Source: a virus
Length of the DNA: 30,727 nucleotides
Virus record (IMG/VR): IMGVR_UViG_3300032323_002682
Span: 1-30,727 of that record
Reading direction: 5' to 3' (one strand)
Shown: piece after piece, positions 23,684-29,731 of the stretch
How the letters are laid out: each line of letters begins with the position of its first letter
Position numbering within the stretch: the first letter of the stretch is position 1
The notes under the pieces: model-generated
What the model saw: only the letters and a program-made list of their open reading frames with translations
Told to the model about the DNA's origin: nothing
Database searches by the model: none
Translations under genes and position numbers: made by a program

Positions 23684-23851
23684 ATGTACAAAGTAAAATA
23701 CATCCTTGCAACTTTATTGGTAAAATTTAATTTATTGTTTACTAAGAAGAATTCTAACAGATATTACAGATACACATTCCTCTTAGAGGATATTCAAGAC
23801 GAAAAAAACCACGAAACCATATGCAAACAAATGAAGAAAAATTGGATTTAG
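23684..23851 (+). CDS. Small protein of unknown function, 55 aa
   Basis: The product starts MYKVKYILATLLVKFNLLF, a hydrophobic stretch with two Lys that could be a signal anchor or amphipathic helix, then a basic segment (KKNSNRYYRY) and an acidic-to-basic tail. It ends at TAG 23849-23851. The start is supported by the promoter 8 nt upstream. The next gene begins inside it at 23821 in another frame. No family is recognised. Confidence 0.6.
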   Translation: MYKVKYILATLLVKFNLLFTKKNSNRYYRYTFLLEDIQDEKNHETICKQMKKNWI

Positions 23852-23964
23852 AATGGTATAGGAAATACAGGGCAGAATTCCTAAAACTTCAGCCCGTGAA
23901 CACTTTTAATGAAAAGAAACATAAAAAATCTAGAAGAGCAAATCAAAAGTCATATAACAAATGA
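23821..23964 (+). CDS. Small basic protein of unknown function, 47 aa
   Basis: The product starts MQTNEEKLDLEWYRKYRAEF and ends in a Lys/Arg/Asn-rich tail (KKHKKSRRANQKSYNK). It overlaps the previous gene by 31 bp and the next by 56 bp, in different frames. The WYRKYRAEF stretch and the basic tail look like a real short phage protein, but the heavy overlap on both sides lowers confidence. No ribosome binding site is visible. Confidence 0.45.
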   Translation: MQTNEEKLDLEWYRKYRAEFLKLQPVNTFNEKKHKKSRRANQKSYNK

Positions 23965-24274
23965 AGAGCTTAAAGAGAAGTTAAAAAAACTTAAATTAAA
24001 AATAAAAAAGAAAGATAGTGTTAAAAACTATGTTCTTGAGCCTTTTTATAATTCTTTTGTTCCTTTTATTATAGATCAATACAAAAGATATAGCGATCAA
24101 CCCAGAAAGGAAAGATATATAACAGACAATAAAGCAGAGTTTATGAAAAAATATATTAATATTATTTCAAATAATATCATGGACGATTATAATGATAAGA
24201 AAATAGATAAACAATCCTTCATAACGGCTATGAAAACTATGCTGGATATTAAAAAGGACTTTTGGGTTTTATAA
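23909..24274 (+). CDS. Helical protein of unknown function, 121 aa
   Basis: The first 40 residues are a strongly charged coiled-coil candidate (LEEQIKSHITNEELKEKLKK, then LKLKIKKKDS). The rest is helical with many Tyr, Lys and Asn (VLEPFYNSFVPFIIDQYKRY, then EFMKKYINIISNNIMDDYND). No catalytic motif or family is recognised. No in-frame ATG closer to the end of the previous gene keeps the N-terminal helix, so ATG 23909 is kept despite the 56-bp overlap. It ends one base before the next TTGACA promoter. Confidence 0.7.
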   Translation: MKRNIKNLEEQIKSHITNEELKEKLKKLKLKIKKKDSVKNYVLEPFYNSFVPFIIDQYKRYSDQPRKERYITDNKAEFMKKYINIISNNIMDDYNDKKIDKQSFITAMKTMLDIKKDFWVL

Positions 24275-24275
24275 C

Positions 24276-24303
24276 TTGACAACAAGGTTTGTCGTTCTAT
24301 AAT
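24276..24303 (+). promoter_or_regulatory. Consensus sigma70 promoter TTGACA-N16-TATAAT
   Basis: TTGACA 24276-24281 and TATAAT 24298-24303 both match the consensus perfectly, with a 16-nt spacer. Only attatt separates the -10 box from ATG 24310, so +1 should be the A of the ATG. It is the strongest-looking promoter in the window and drives the longest run of overlapping small genes. Confidence 0.8.
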
Positions 24304-24309
24304 ATTATT

Positions 24310-24522
24310 ATGAATGGTTTTAGTAAAAACACAATGGCTGAAATCATAGAAGGCTATGGTGAGATCAAACCAACCGATATGTCCGAATATCTAGAGCAAT
24401 TAGATCATATCGAAGAGATTGTCCCAGACACCTTTCAGCCTGTACAACAGAAAATTGTTGTGCAAAAAGAAGAAGACAATCCATTCACCAACACTATAAA
24501 AAATAAATTAGGAATTAAATGA
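24310..24522 (+). CDS. Small acidic protein of unknown function, 70 aa
   Basis: A TTG seven codons upstream is in frame but lies inside the promoter, so ATG 24310 is chosen. The product (MNGFSKNTMAEIIEGYGEIK, then MSEYLEQLDHIEEIVPDTFQ) is acidic and ends in a basic peptide, TIKNKLGIK. Possible short helices; no family recognised. First cistron of an operon of four overlapping small genes. Its TGA overlaps the next ATG as ATGA. Confidence 0.7.
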   Translation: MNGFSKNTMAEIIEGYGEIKPTDMSEYLEQLDHIEEIVPDTFQPVQQKIVVQKEEDNPFTNTIKNKLGIK

Positions 24523-24725
24523 TTATGATAAAAGACATATTATTAGTATTAACATCAAACATAACATCAATATCTTGTTCTGTGGGAGCTTCTTTTCTTG
24601 CATATAACCATATATCCGGATGGGGTTGGTTTTTATTTGTAGCTTGTATAACCGTAGTAACCCCAAGAATAACAGCAGAGGTTAAAAATAAAAAAGAAGA
24701 CAAAGTAGAATTACTAGTAGAATGA
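24519..24725 (+). CDS. Small membrane protein, 68 aa
   Basis: Two hydrophobic segments are visible, at about residues 5-30 (ILLVLTSNITSISCSVGASF) and 33-48 (GWGWFLFVACITVVTP), followed by a charged C-terminal tail (EVKNKKEDKVELLVE) probably in the cytoplasm. It could be an inner-membrane protein acting in host takeover, superinfection control or lysis, but no holin family is recognised and no endolysin gene is in the window. Start and stop both use 4-bp ATGA overlaps with the neighbours. A weak AGGA lies upstream of the ATG. Confidence 0.7.
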   Translation: MIMIKDILLVLTSNITSISCSVGASFLAYNHISGWGWFLFVACITVVTPRITAEVKNKKEDKVELLVE

Positions 24726-24892
24726 TAGGATTAGACGAAGAAACTTTAAAACGAATAGAAGAAGATCTTGAAAGAGATTTTGCACCTGTTCGTGAACGGA
24801 TACAAAAGGCTTTGAACAAGGTTCCAAAACTTATAACATTCAAAGAAGCACAAGAGCAGATAAATAAATTTAAATATGAACACAAACATTAA
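24722..24892 (+). CDS. Small helical protein of unknown function, 56 aa
   Basis: The product starts MIGLDEETLKRIEEDLERDF and continues APVRERIQKALNK, then ITFKEAQEQINKFKYEHKH: highly charged and almost wholly helical. No family is recognised. It starts in an ATGA overlap with the membrane-protein gene and its end overlaps the next gene by 17 bp. Confidence 0.65.
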   Translation: MIGLDEETLKRIEEDLERDFAPVRERIQKALNKVPKLITFKEAQEQINKFKYEHKH

Positions 24893-25109
24893 CCCTTCTG
24901 TATTGGGAGAAATTATAGGAAATTGTCCAAAAATAAACGAAAAAGTATCTTACCTCGAAAGCGATAGTGTAAAGGCAATAGAGGAAGTCATGAACAATAA
25001 TGAGTTGACCGAAGAACAAAAATCAACGATCATTTCATATATAAAAACTTCCAAAAAAGATAACTTTATAAAACCTACCATTAATATTTTAAACGAAAAT
25101 TTGGTTTAA
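24876..25109 (+). CDS. Small helical protein of unknown function, 77 aa
   Basis: The product starts MNTNINPSVLGEIIGNCPKI, then SYLESDSVKAIEEVMNNNEL and TEEQKSTIISYIKTSKKDNF: a compact helical domain with one Cys. No known motif. Last cistron of the operon that starts at 24310; the next promoter begins 9 bp after its stop. Confidence 0.65.
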   Translation: MNTNINPSVLGEIIGNCPKINEKVSYLESDSVKAIEEVMNNNELTEEQKSTIISYIKTSKKDNFIKPTINILNENLV

Positions 25110-25117
25110 AAATAATA

Positions 25118-25146
25118 TTGACATTATCAATTATATAATCTATTAT
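25118..25146 (+). promoter_or_regulatory. Sigma70-like promoter TTGACA-N17-TATTAT
   Basis: TTGACA 25118-25123, 17-nt spacer, TATTAT 25141-25146, then 6 nt (tgaata) to ATG 25153. Predicted +1 is the A of the ATG. Confidence 0.7.
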
Positions 25147-25152
25147 TGAATA

Positions 25153-25314
25153 ATGAAATCCTACCAACGAAAAACTTTTATTATTGTGAATGGTGAACAG
25201 ATAGATACGACAAAAGTTGAGTTTCTTAATATAGAAGAAGATATTTCAGGTAGGGATTTGATGACTTTTGTTTATGAGGGTAAAACCTATCAAAGTTTTG
25301 TTTTAATTAAATGA
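25153..25314 (+). CDS. Small protein of unknown function, 53 aa
   Basis: The product starts MKSYQRKTFIIVNGEQIDTT and ends YEGKTYQSFVLIK. Strand-rich pattern with a central acidic loop (LNIEEDISGRD). The general shape (strand-turn-strand, then an EGKTY hairpin) resembles that of the 54-aa product at 23480, without clear identity. The promoter 6 nt upstream decides the start; the stop overlaps the next ATG as ATGA. Confidence 0.65.
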   Translation: MKSYQRKTFIIVNGEQIDTTKVEFLNIEEDISGRDLMTFVYEGKTYQSFVLIK

Positions 25315-25532
25315 AATATCATATAGATACAGAAACAGCAGACAATATCTGTAAGGATGTATTAAGGAATACCATTAAACAATTAAAACAAAATATACAA
25401 AAAAATAAAAAACAAATCAAAGCAAAAGGTTCAACCGAACATCTTGCTTGGCTTGAAGACATTGCATGGGATGAAAAATATCTCGAAGCAGCAAAAGTAT
25501 TATACCAATATTTTGAATGTAAAATAAAATGA
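25311..25532 (+). CDS. Small helical protein of unknown function, 73 aa
   Basis: The product starts MKYHIDTETADNICKDVLRN, then a Lys/Gln-rich helix (IKQLKQNIQKNKKQIKAKGS), then HLAWLEDIAWDEKYLEAAKV and YQYFECKIK. Two helices joined by a short turn, possibly an antiparallel coiled coil. No family recognised. ATGA overlaps at both ends tie it to the genes on either side. Confidence 0.7.
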   Translation: MKYHIDTETADNICKDVLRNTIKQLKQNIQKNKKQIKAKGSTEHLAWLEDIAWDEKYLEAAKVLYQYFECKIK

Positions 25533-25816
25533 ATGAACAAGAAAACTTTGAAATCGTTCCCATTATAGAGATAGGAACCGCATATGATTCTGAAGGAGAA
25601 AAACAGGACATTATAACTTGTAAATTTCTTGACGGAGAGCTTACAGCACCGATGGTTGTGGCTATATGTTTGGGAGTCATAGATACCTTTGTAAAAAAGG
25701 TAGATGAAAATTATCAAATAGAAATAGAAGATGCCATCTTCTCCACCCTCAATGAAGAGAGGGACAGAAGACATGACTATATTGATGGTATTGATTATGG
25801 AGACGATGAAGAATAA
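25529..25816 (+). CDS. Acidic protein of unknown function, 95 aa
   Basis: The product starts MNEQENFEIVPIIEIGTAYD, has a central hydrophobic helix (APMVVAICLGVIDTFVKKVD) and a very acidic end (RRHDYIDGIDYGDDEE). The hydrophobic stretch is short and probably packs inside a domain rather than crossing a membrane. No known motif. Third cistron of the operon begun at 25153. Confidence 0.7.
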   Translation: MNEQENFEIVPIIEIGTAYDSEGEKQDIITCKFLDGELTAPMVVAICLGVIDTFVKKVDENYQIEIEDAIFSTLNEERDRRHDYIDGIDYGDDEE

Positions 25817-25919
25817 AATTATTCGTCATTTGCTTATTAACTTGCAAGAGTATTTGTATACTACAATATCTCTAACTGTTATCATATATACTATATTAGA
25901 ACTTAAAAAATATATATGA
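25806..25919 (+). CDS. Tiny membrane protein candidate, 37 aa
   Basis: The product starts MKNKIIRHLLINLQEYLY and continues as a hydrophobic helix, TTISLTVIIYTILEL, ending KKYI. Basic ends around one membrane segment. It overlaps the previous gene by 11 bp, and its TGA overlaps the ATG of the phosphatase gene as ATGA, the same junction used elsewhere in these operons; that is the main support. A longer in-frame start at 25731 lies deep inside the previous gene and is unlikely. Confidence 0.5.
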   Translation: MKNKIIRHLLINLQEYLYTTISLTVIIYTILELKKYI

Positions 25920-26341
25920 TAGAAGTCAAAAAGGTAATCACTGTAGATTGGGATGATACTCTTTTTGAAGATCCAGCATACATGTCATATGGACTTTGGA
26001 TTCCAGCAGCAACCGGAGCACAACCAATAGAACGTATTCATGATTATATAAAAAAGAAATCGGATGAAGGGTTTGAAATTCATGTGGTTTCATTCAGGGA
26101 AGAAAAAGATAAACAGGAAATGATTGATTTGGCAGGTCTGTACAATCTTCCTATAAAAACTTTTATATGCACTTCTGGAAAATCAAAAACATCCTTTCTT
26201 AAAAAACTAGGAAGTCAACTTCACATCGATGATAACGTAGAAGTTTTGGTTTTAGCCAAACAAGCGGATATTGATGGTTTACTGGTCGATCACAACCAAC
26301 AAGACATAAACTGTACGGCAACTCTTTTTGATAAAATTTAA
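25916..26341 (+). CDS. HAD-superfamily phosphatase-like protein, 141 aa
   Basis: HAD motif I is clear: ITVDWDDTLFE, with nucleophile Asp11 and acid/base Asp13. VVSFREE fits motif II (Ser), the Lys in SGKSKTSFLKKLG fits motif III, and HIDDNVEVL near residues 103-111 fits motif IV. A complete but minimal HAD core without a large cap, which suits large substrates such as nucleic-acid ends or proteins as well as nucleotides. It ends with a region (DHNQQDINCTATLFDKI) of unknown role. An RNA ligase gene lies 660 bp downstream, so RNA 3'-phosphate removal is possible, but there is no kinase domain and the link is only by proximity. Starts in an ATGA overlap. Confidence 0.8.
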   Translation: MIEVKKVITVDWDDTLFEDPAYMSYGLWIPAATGAQPIERIHDYIKKKSDEGFEIHVVSFREEKDKQEMIDLAGLYNLPIKTFICTSGKSKTSFLKKLGSQLHIDDNVEVLVLAKQADIDGLLVDHNQQDINCTATLFDKI

Positions 26342-26344
26342 TTG

Positions 26345-26372
26345 TTGACTTTATGTTAAAATGTTTTATCCT
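26345..26372 (+). promoter_or_regulatory. Weaker sigma70-like promoter TTGACT-N16-TATCCT
   Basis: TTGACT 26345-26350, 16-nt spacer, TATCCT 26367-26372, then 11 nt to ATG 26384. The least perfect of the nine early promoters; predicted leader is about 5 nt. Confidence 0.4.
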
Positions 26373-26383
26373 TGGTAAAACAT

Positions 26384-26578
26384 ATGACAAAAAAATCATT
26401 TACAAAGATTATCCTAAACCTTCAACTTGCTCGTAAGAGGTCTCGTGATCTTTATAAACTTGGAATTGATCTCATGCAATATGATGAGAGCTATGAACAT
26501 GTTATTGATGAACTCTTCAGAGCAGCTTTTATAATAAAACTCAAGCATGAAAACATTAATTTCCATACAATTCAATGA
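26384..26578 (+). CDS. Small helical protein of unknown function, 64 aa
   Basis: A TTG four codons upstream is in frame, but ATG 26384 is more likely. The product (MTKKSFTKIILNLQLARKRS, then RDLYKLGIDLMQYDESYEHV, then IDELFRAAFIIKLKHENINF) is helical with a basic N-terminal half, like small DNA- or RNA-polymerase-binding phage proteins, without a recognisable helix-turn-helix. The next gene starts 32 bp before its stop. Confidence 0.65.
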   Translation: MTKKSFTKIILNLQLARKRSRDLYKLGIDLMQYDESYEHVIDELFRAAFIIKLKHENINFHTIQ

Positions 26579-26933
26579 CAACAAATATTTCATTAGTTTG
26601 AAAAAAGCTACTTCTGCTTGGGATTTGGATTACTATAATTGCAAAGCAGGGGGTTTCAAAATAGAATATAAACTTCCAAAATGGAAAACTTTAGGTCCAG
26701 AATATAAAGATTTTGCCGATCTTTATTTCCGAAAAGTATTTAAGAAAAGAAAGAAATACAATATTCCTCCGGTCGCACTTGAAGTTCCGTCTATGTATAG
26801 AAGAGAGGATATCTGTGAGGAAGCAACCGAAAACATGGAAAAGATTCACAAAATGAATCAAGAGGTATATTCTAGAATACGGGAAATTGCGAAAAACATA
26901 CCCGAAACCGAATTCAGAAAATTAGGATCATGA
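26547..26933 (+). CDS. Basic protein of unknown function, 128 aa
   Basis: The product starts MKTLISIQFNDNKYFISLKK, then WDLDYYNCKAGGFKIEYKLP and FRKVFKKRKKYNIPPVALEV, then a helical C-terminal third (ICEEATENMEKIHKMNQEVY). The single Cys and aromatic-rich strands suggest a small mixed domain. No family is recognised. No later in-frame ATG preserves the N-terminal strands, so the 32-bp overlap is accepted. Stop overlaps a 16-codon frame as ATGA. Confidence 0.7.
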   Translation: MKTLISIQFNDNKYFISLKKATSAWDLDYYNCKAGGFKIEYKLPKWKTLGPEYKDFADLYFRKVFKKRKKYNIPPVALEVPSMYRREDICEEATENMEKIHKMNQEVYSRIREIAKNIPETEFRKLGS

Positions 26934-26980
26934 AACACGTAGAACCAGAGCTATATAAACCTCTTGACACCTCCTCCTAA
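26930..26980 (+). CDS. Possible 16-residue micro-ORF
   Basis: ATG 26930 overlaps the previous stop as ATGA and the frame encodes MKHVEPELYKPLDTSS before TAA. It spans the -35 box of the RNA ligase promoter. The coupled start is in keeping with the rest of the operon, but at this length the frame may be chance. Confidence 0.2.
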   Translation: MKHVEPELYKPLDTSS

Positions 26981-26992
26981 AGCATATAGAAT
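26964..26992 (+). promoter_or_regulatory. Sigma70-like promoter TTGACA-N17-TAGAAT
   Basis: TTGACA 26964-26969, 17-nt spacer, TAGAAT 26987-26992, then 9 nt (acaacaatt) to ATG 27002 of the RNA ligase. Predicted leader is 0-3 nt. A CCTCCTCC run lies in the spacer, not in the transcript. Confidence 0.7.
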
Positions 26993-27001
26993 ACAACAAT
27001 T

Positions 27002-27991
27002 ATGAAACTCGCATCTCTTGAAGTAATCAAGTCTATTAAGGAACACCCGAATGCTGATTCGTTAGAAATCGCTCAGGTTTTAGGTTGGCAGACTATTGTA
27101 AAGAAGGGAGAGTTCAAGGAAGGGGATAAGATTATCTTCATTGTGATTGATACCATTCTTCCCAAGGCTCCTTGGTCTGATTTTCTTGCTGATAAAAAAG
27201 ATCCTGAGAAGCCTATTAGACTCAGAACAATTAAATTGAGAGGGCAGCATTCTCAGGGACTTGTCCTTCCATTATCTGTTCTCTATGGTAATACCTTTGC
27301 TGCCTCTACTTGGCAGATTGGTGCTGATGTGGGTGCAGAGCTTGGTGTTAAGCGATATGCTAAGGAGCTACCAGCTTCATTATCAGGCGAAATTGTAGGT
27401 ACATTTCCTACCTACATGGTGTCTAAAACTGATGAAGACAATGGTCTTTCTAACCCTGAGCTTGTAGCTGAAGTTCTAAAATATCCTATTACCATAACAG
27501 GTAAAATGGATGGTTCGAGTTGCACAATTATTATCAAAGATGGTAAGATTGATCAGGTGTGTTCTCGAAATCTTTCTCTCAAGGAATCCGACACCAATGC
27601 ATTTTGGAAGGCAGCAAAAAAACTGAACATCCCCGAAGGCTTCAATGGTATCATACAAGGTGAAGTCTGTGGTGTAGGGATTAATGGAAATGTTCATAAT
27701 ATTCCAGAACCAACACTGTTTGTGTTTCAGATTCGCACTCAAGATATATATATGACATATCATAATATGGAGCAGTTTTGTCAGCAGAATCTAAACTGCA
27801 ATGTTGTTCCTCTTATTGTCCATTCTGTTAGTGGAGAAGATCTTGATAGTCTTATCGAACTTGCTGATGAGCAAAGGACTAGCGAGGGACTTCCAGCAGA
27901 AGGTATTGTGATTCGACCATCGGATTATAGAGCTTCGGGTATAGGTAGACCTTTAGGGTTTAAGATTATCAATAGAAATTACAGAGATTGA
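27002..27991 (+). CDS. ATP-dependent RNA ligase, Rnl5-like, 329 aa
   Basis: Seals RNA ends through a covalent enzyme-AMP intermediate. The nucleotidyltransferase core is visible: motif I GKMDGSS with adenylated Lys168, motif III-like TLFVFQI, motif IV EGIVIRP and motif V GFKIINRNY close to the end. The first 100 residues (SIKEHPNADSLEIAQVLGWQ, then KGEFKEGDKIIFIVIDTILP) form an OB-fold-like N-terminal domain, the arrangement known from Deinococcus-type (Rnl5) ligases. The protein ends soon after motif V, as in that family. Predicted role: repair of tRNA or other RNA broken by host defence nucleases. A homing endonuclease gene follows 14 nt after the stop. Codon choice looks slightly richer in G/C-ending codons than in the preceding small genes. 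Confidence 0.88.
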   Translation: MKLASLEVIKSIKEHPNADSLEIAQVLGWQTIVKKGEFKEGDKIIFIVIDTILPKAPWSDFLADKKDPEKPIRLRTIKLRGQHSQGLVLPLSVLYGNTFAASTWQIGADVGAELGVKRYAKELPASLSGEIVGTFPTYMVSKTDEDNGLSNPELVAEVLKYPITITGKMDGSSCTIIIKDGKIDQVCSRNLSLKESDTNAFWKAAKKLNIPEGFNGIIQGEVCGVGINGNVHNIPEPTLFVFQIRTQDIYMTYHNMEQFCQQNLNCNVVPLIVHSVSGEDLDSLIELADEQRTSEGLPAEGIVIRPSDYRASGIGRPLGFKIINRNYRD

Positions 27992-28005
27992 ATGTAAATA
28001 TTAGT

Positions 28006-28863
28006 ATGAATAATACTACTAATAATCTTCCTACATTTATTAAGAATAGAAAATATACACTCAACGTAAATTACTTTTCAGCCATAGATTCTGCCGAAAA
28101 AGCATACTGGTTGGGCTTCTTGTATGCAGATGGATGTGTACATAAAAATAATCTTATTATAGGATTACAGAAAAATGATAAAGATCATTTGTTAAAATTT
28201 GCAAAAGAAATAGAAAGAAATACTGATAAACTATACTATAATAGTAAAACAAAAAGCTATACCTTAACAGTATGTAGTTGTGAATTGGTAAATCGATTAA
28301 TTGAATTGGGTTGTGTTCCTAAGAAATCTTTAATTTTAAAATATCCATCAGAGCAACAGCTACCAAAGGAATATAATTCACACTTTATAAGAGGTTATTT
28401 TGATGGAGATGGATCTATTACACATATGAATGGTGGCAGTAATGCTGAAATATGTATAGTAGGAACACTCGAATTCTTAACCAGTATTTCTAAATTCTTA
28501 GAAAAAGAAGGTGTATTATTCAATATTTATAAACATAAAAACGCAAAATCATATTACATAAGTTTTGCATCCAGAAATAGTGTCGATGCCTTTTTTAATT
28601 TTATATATAATAATAGTAACATTAGACTTGAACGAAAATATAACAAATTTAAAAGTTTTTTTGAAATATCTGAAAATCTAAAAAACAAAAGATGGCTGAA
28701 TTCTAAAAAACGATATTTTGACAAGAGAAGAAATTCGTGGATAGTTTGTTTTAATCATAATAAAAAAAGAATTAGAACAATGGGTTCATATAAAACTGAA
28801 AAAGAAGCAATTGATAAAATCAATGAATATGCTCTTGCTAATGGATTGCCTTTTATCACTTGA
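28006..28863 (+). CDS. Free-standing LAGLIDADG homing endonuclease with AP2 domain, 285 aa
   Basis: Two LAGLIDADG motifs are clear: AYWLGFLYADGCV with catalytic Asp42 and HFIRGYFDGDGSI with Asp135, so one chain forms the pseudo-dimeric nuclease. The C-terminal 45 residues (KRYFDKRRNSWIVCFNHNKK, then MGSYKTEKEAIDKINEYA) look like an AP2/integrase-type DNA-binding domain, common on homing endonucleases. A TTG six codons upstream is in frame; ATG 28006 is chosen. No promoter of its own, so it is read from the RNA ligase promoter. It lies between the ligase stop and the next gene's promoter, and its TGA stop forms part of that promoter's TTGACA. Known role of the family: cleaving unoccupied cognate alleles and spreading by recombination; the target here is probably in or beside the RNA ligase gene (inference). 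Confidence 0.88.
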   Translation: MNNTTNNLPTFIKNRKYTLNVNYFSAIDSAEKAYWLGFLYADGCVHKNNLIIGLQKNDKDHLLKFAKEIERNTDKLYYNSKTKSYTLTVCSCELVNRLIELGCVPKKSLILKYPSEQQLPKEYNSHFIRGYFDGDGSITHMNGGSNAEICIVGTLEFLTSISKFLEKEGVLFNIYKHKNAKSYYISFASRNSVDAFFNFIYNNSNIRLERKYNKFKSFFEISENLKNKRWLNSKKRYFDKRRNSWIVCFNHNKKRIRTMGSYKTEKEAIDKINEYALANGLPFIT

Positions 28864-28888
28864 CAATTTTTTAAAAATACAATACAAT
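28860..28888 (+). promoter_or_regulatory. Sigma70-like promoter TTGACA-N17-TACAAT
   Basis: TTGACA 28860-28865, 17-nt spacer, TACAAT 28883-28888, then 6 nt (aaaaac) to ATG 28895. Predicted leaderless. The -35 box contains the stop codon of the homing endonuclease. Confidence 0.72.
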
Positions 28889-28894
28889 AAAAAC

Positions 28895-29449
28895 ATGAGT
28901 CCAGATTTAGAAAAACAACTTGTAGAAAAATATCCAAACATTTTCACGGATTACAAAGGTGATCCGATTGAAACTTGTATGGCATGGGGTTGTGAACACG
29001 ATGATGGCTGGTTTAATCTTCTCGACAATCTTTGTGCATACATAGAAGAATGTGTTCGTTATCGATCCAAATACAAAGCCAATGATCAATATGTTCCCAA
29101 AGAAGGAGAACTAGATAAATGGGGATATCTGGATATCCCTTATCCTAAAGTTATTTTCACACAAGTAAAAGAAAAATTTGCAGGACTGCGTATTTATTTT
29201 CATCTGGTTGATGTTGCCACTGAGGAGCAATTAGCCAAGATTGATTTTGATTCCTATCAAAAGGCTCGTGAATTTATCTGGCAATCCGTAAGCGGTGCTA
29301 TTGAATTTACAGAATTTCTATCACACAAAACCTGTGAATTCTGTGGTAACAAAGGTCGTGTTTACCGTGATGGTTGGTTTAAAACACTTTGTCCCGAATG
29401 TGCAAAGAAACAAAATCGAGACGATTCTCACATAACCGAATTGCCATGA
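28895..29449 (+). CDS. Phage protein with C-terminal zinc ribbon, 184 aa
   Basis: An in-frame ATG at 28811 lies inside the homing endonuclease and upstream of the promoter, so ATG 28895 (MSPDLEKQLVEKYPNIFTDY) is used. Typical stretches are MAWGCEHDDGWFNLLDNLC, FTQVKEKFAGLRIYFHLVD and the zinc-ribbon KTCEFCGNKGRVY plus TLCPECAKK. This composition (GDGW/LL, QVKEKFGxLRxY, CExCG...CxxC) is a widespread uncharacterised family in phages and prophages. Its role is unknown; the zinc ribbon suggests nucleic-acid or protein binding. First cistron of a two-gene unit. Confidence 0.8.
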   Translation: MSPDLEKQLVEKYPNIFTDYKGDPIETCMAWGCEHDDGWFNLLDNLCAYIEECVRYRSKYKANDQYVPKEGELDKWGYLDIPYPKVIFTQVKEKFAGLRIYFHLVDVATEEQLAKIDFDSYQKAREFIWQSVSGAIEFTEFLSHKTCEFCGNKGRVYRDGWFKTLCPECAKKQNRDDSHITELP

Positions 29450-29679
29450 AACATCCCGCCGAACTATCATTTGAAGAATCTTGTAAACTGGAATTAAAAC
29501 TAGTTGAACAGGAAGCAATTATAAAAGCCCTGAGAGAGCAGGTTCTTTATTGGAGAAATCTCATGAAGGAGTTCTGTGATAACATGGATGATGCTCTTAT
29601 CGAAGAACATAAAGGAATTCCTTTTAGTGCCTTGGATAAGGACGGAAAATTTAAAAATATAAATTGCAATAAGCAATAA
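29446..29679 (+). CDS. Small coiled-coil-like protein, 77 aa
   Basis: An in-frame ATG lies upstream inside the previous gene, but ATG 29446 overlaps its stop as ATGA and is preferred. The product starts MKHPAELSFEESCKLELKLV, continues as one long helix (EQEAIIKALREQVLYWRNLM, then KEFCDNMDDALIEEHKGIPF) and ends basic. A short parallel coiled coil is likely. No family recognised. Confidence 0.7.
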   Translation: MKHPAELSFEESCKLELKLVEQEAIIKALREQVLYWRNLMKEFCDNMDDALIEEHKGIPFSALDKDGKFKNINCNKQ

Positions 29680-29695
29680 TCCCCATAAAAAAATA

Positions 29696-29723
29696 TTGAC
29701 ACTGATCAAAAAACATATAGACT
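29696..29723 (+). promoter_or_regulatory. Sigma70-like promoter TTGACA-N16-TAGACT
   Basis: TTGACA 29696-29701, 16-nt spacer, TAGACT 29718-29723, then 8 nt (ataaaaat) to ATG 29732. Predicted leader is 0-2 nt. Confidence 0.65.
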
Positions 29724-29731
29724 ATAAAAAT

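Noticed and set aside
25319-25774. 151-codon minus-strand open frame at 25.3-25.8 kb
   Set aside because: Opposes two plus-strand genes joined by ATGA overlaps and a strong promoter; its Phe/Cys-rich product looks like an antisense translation.
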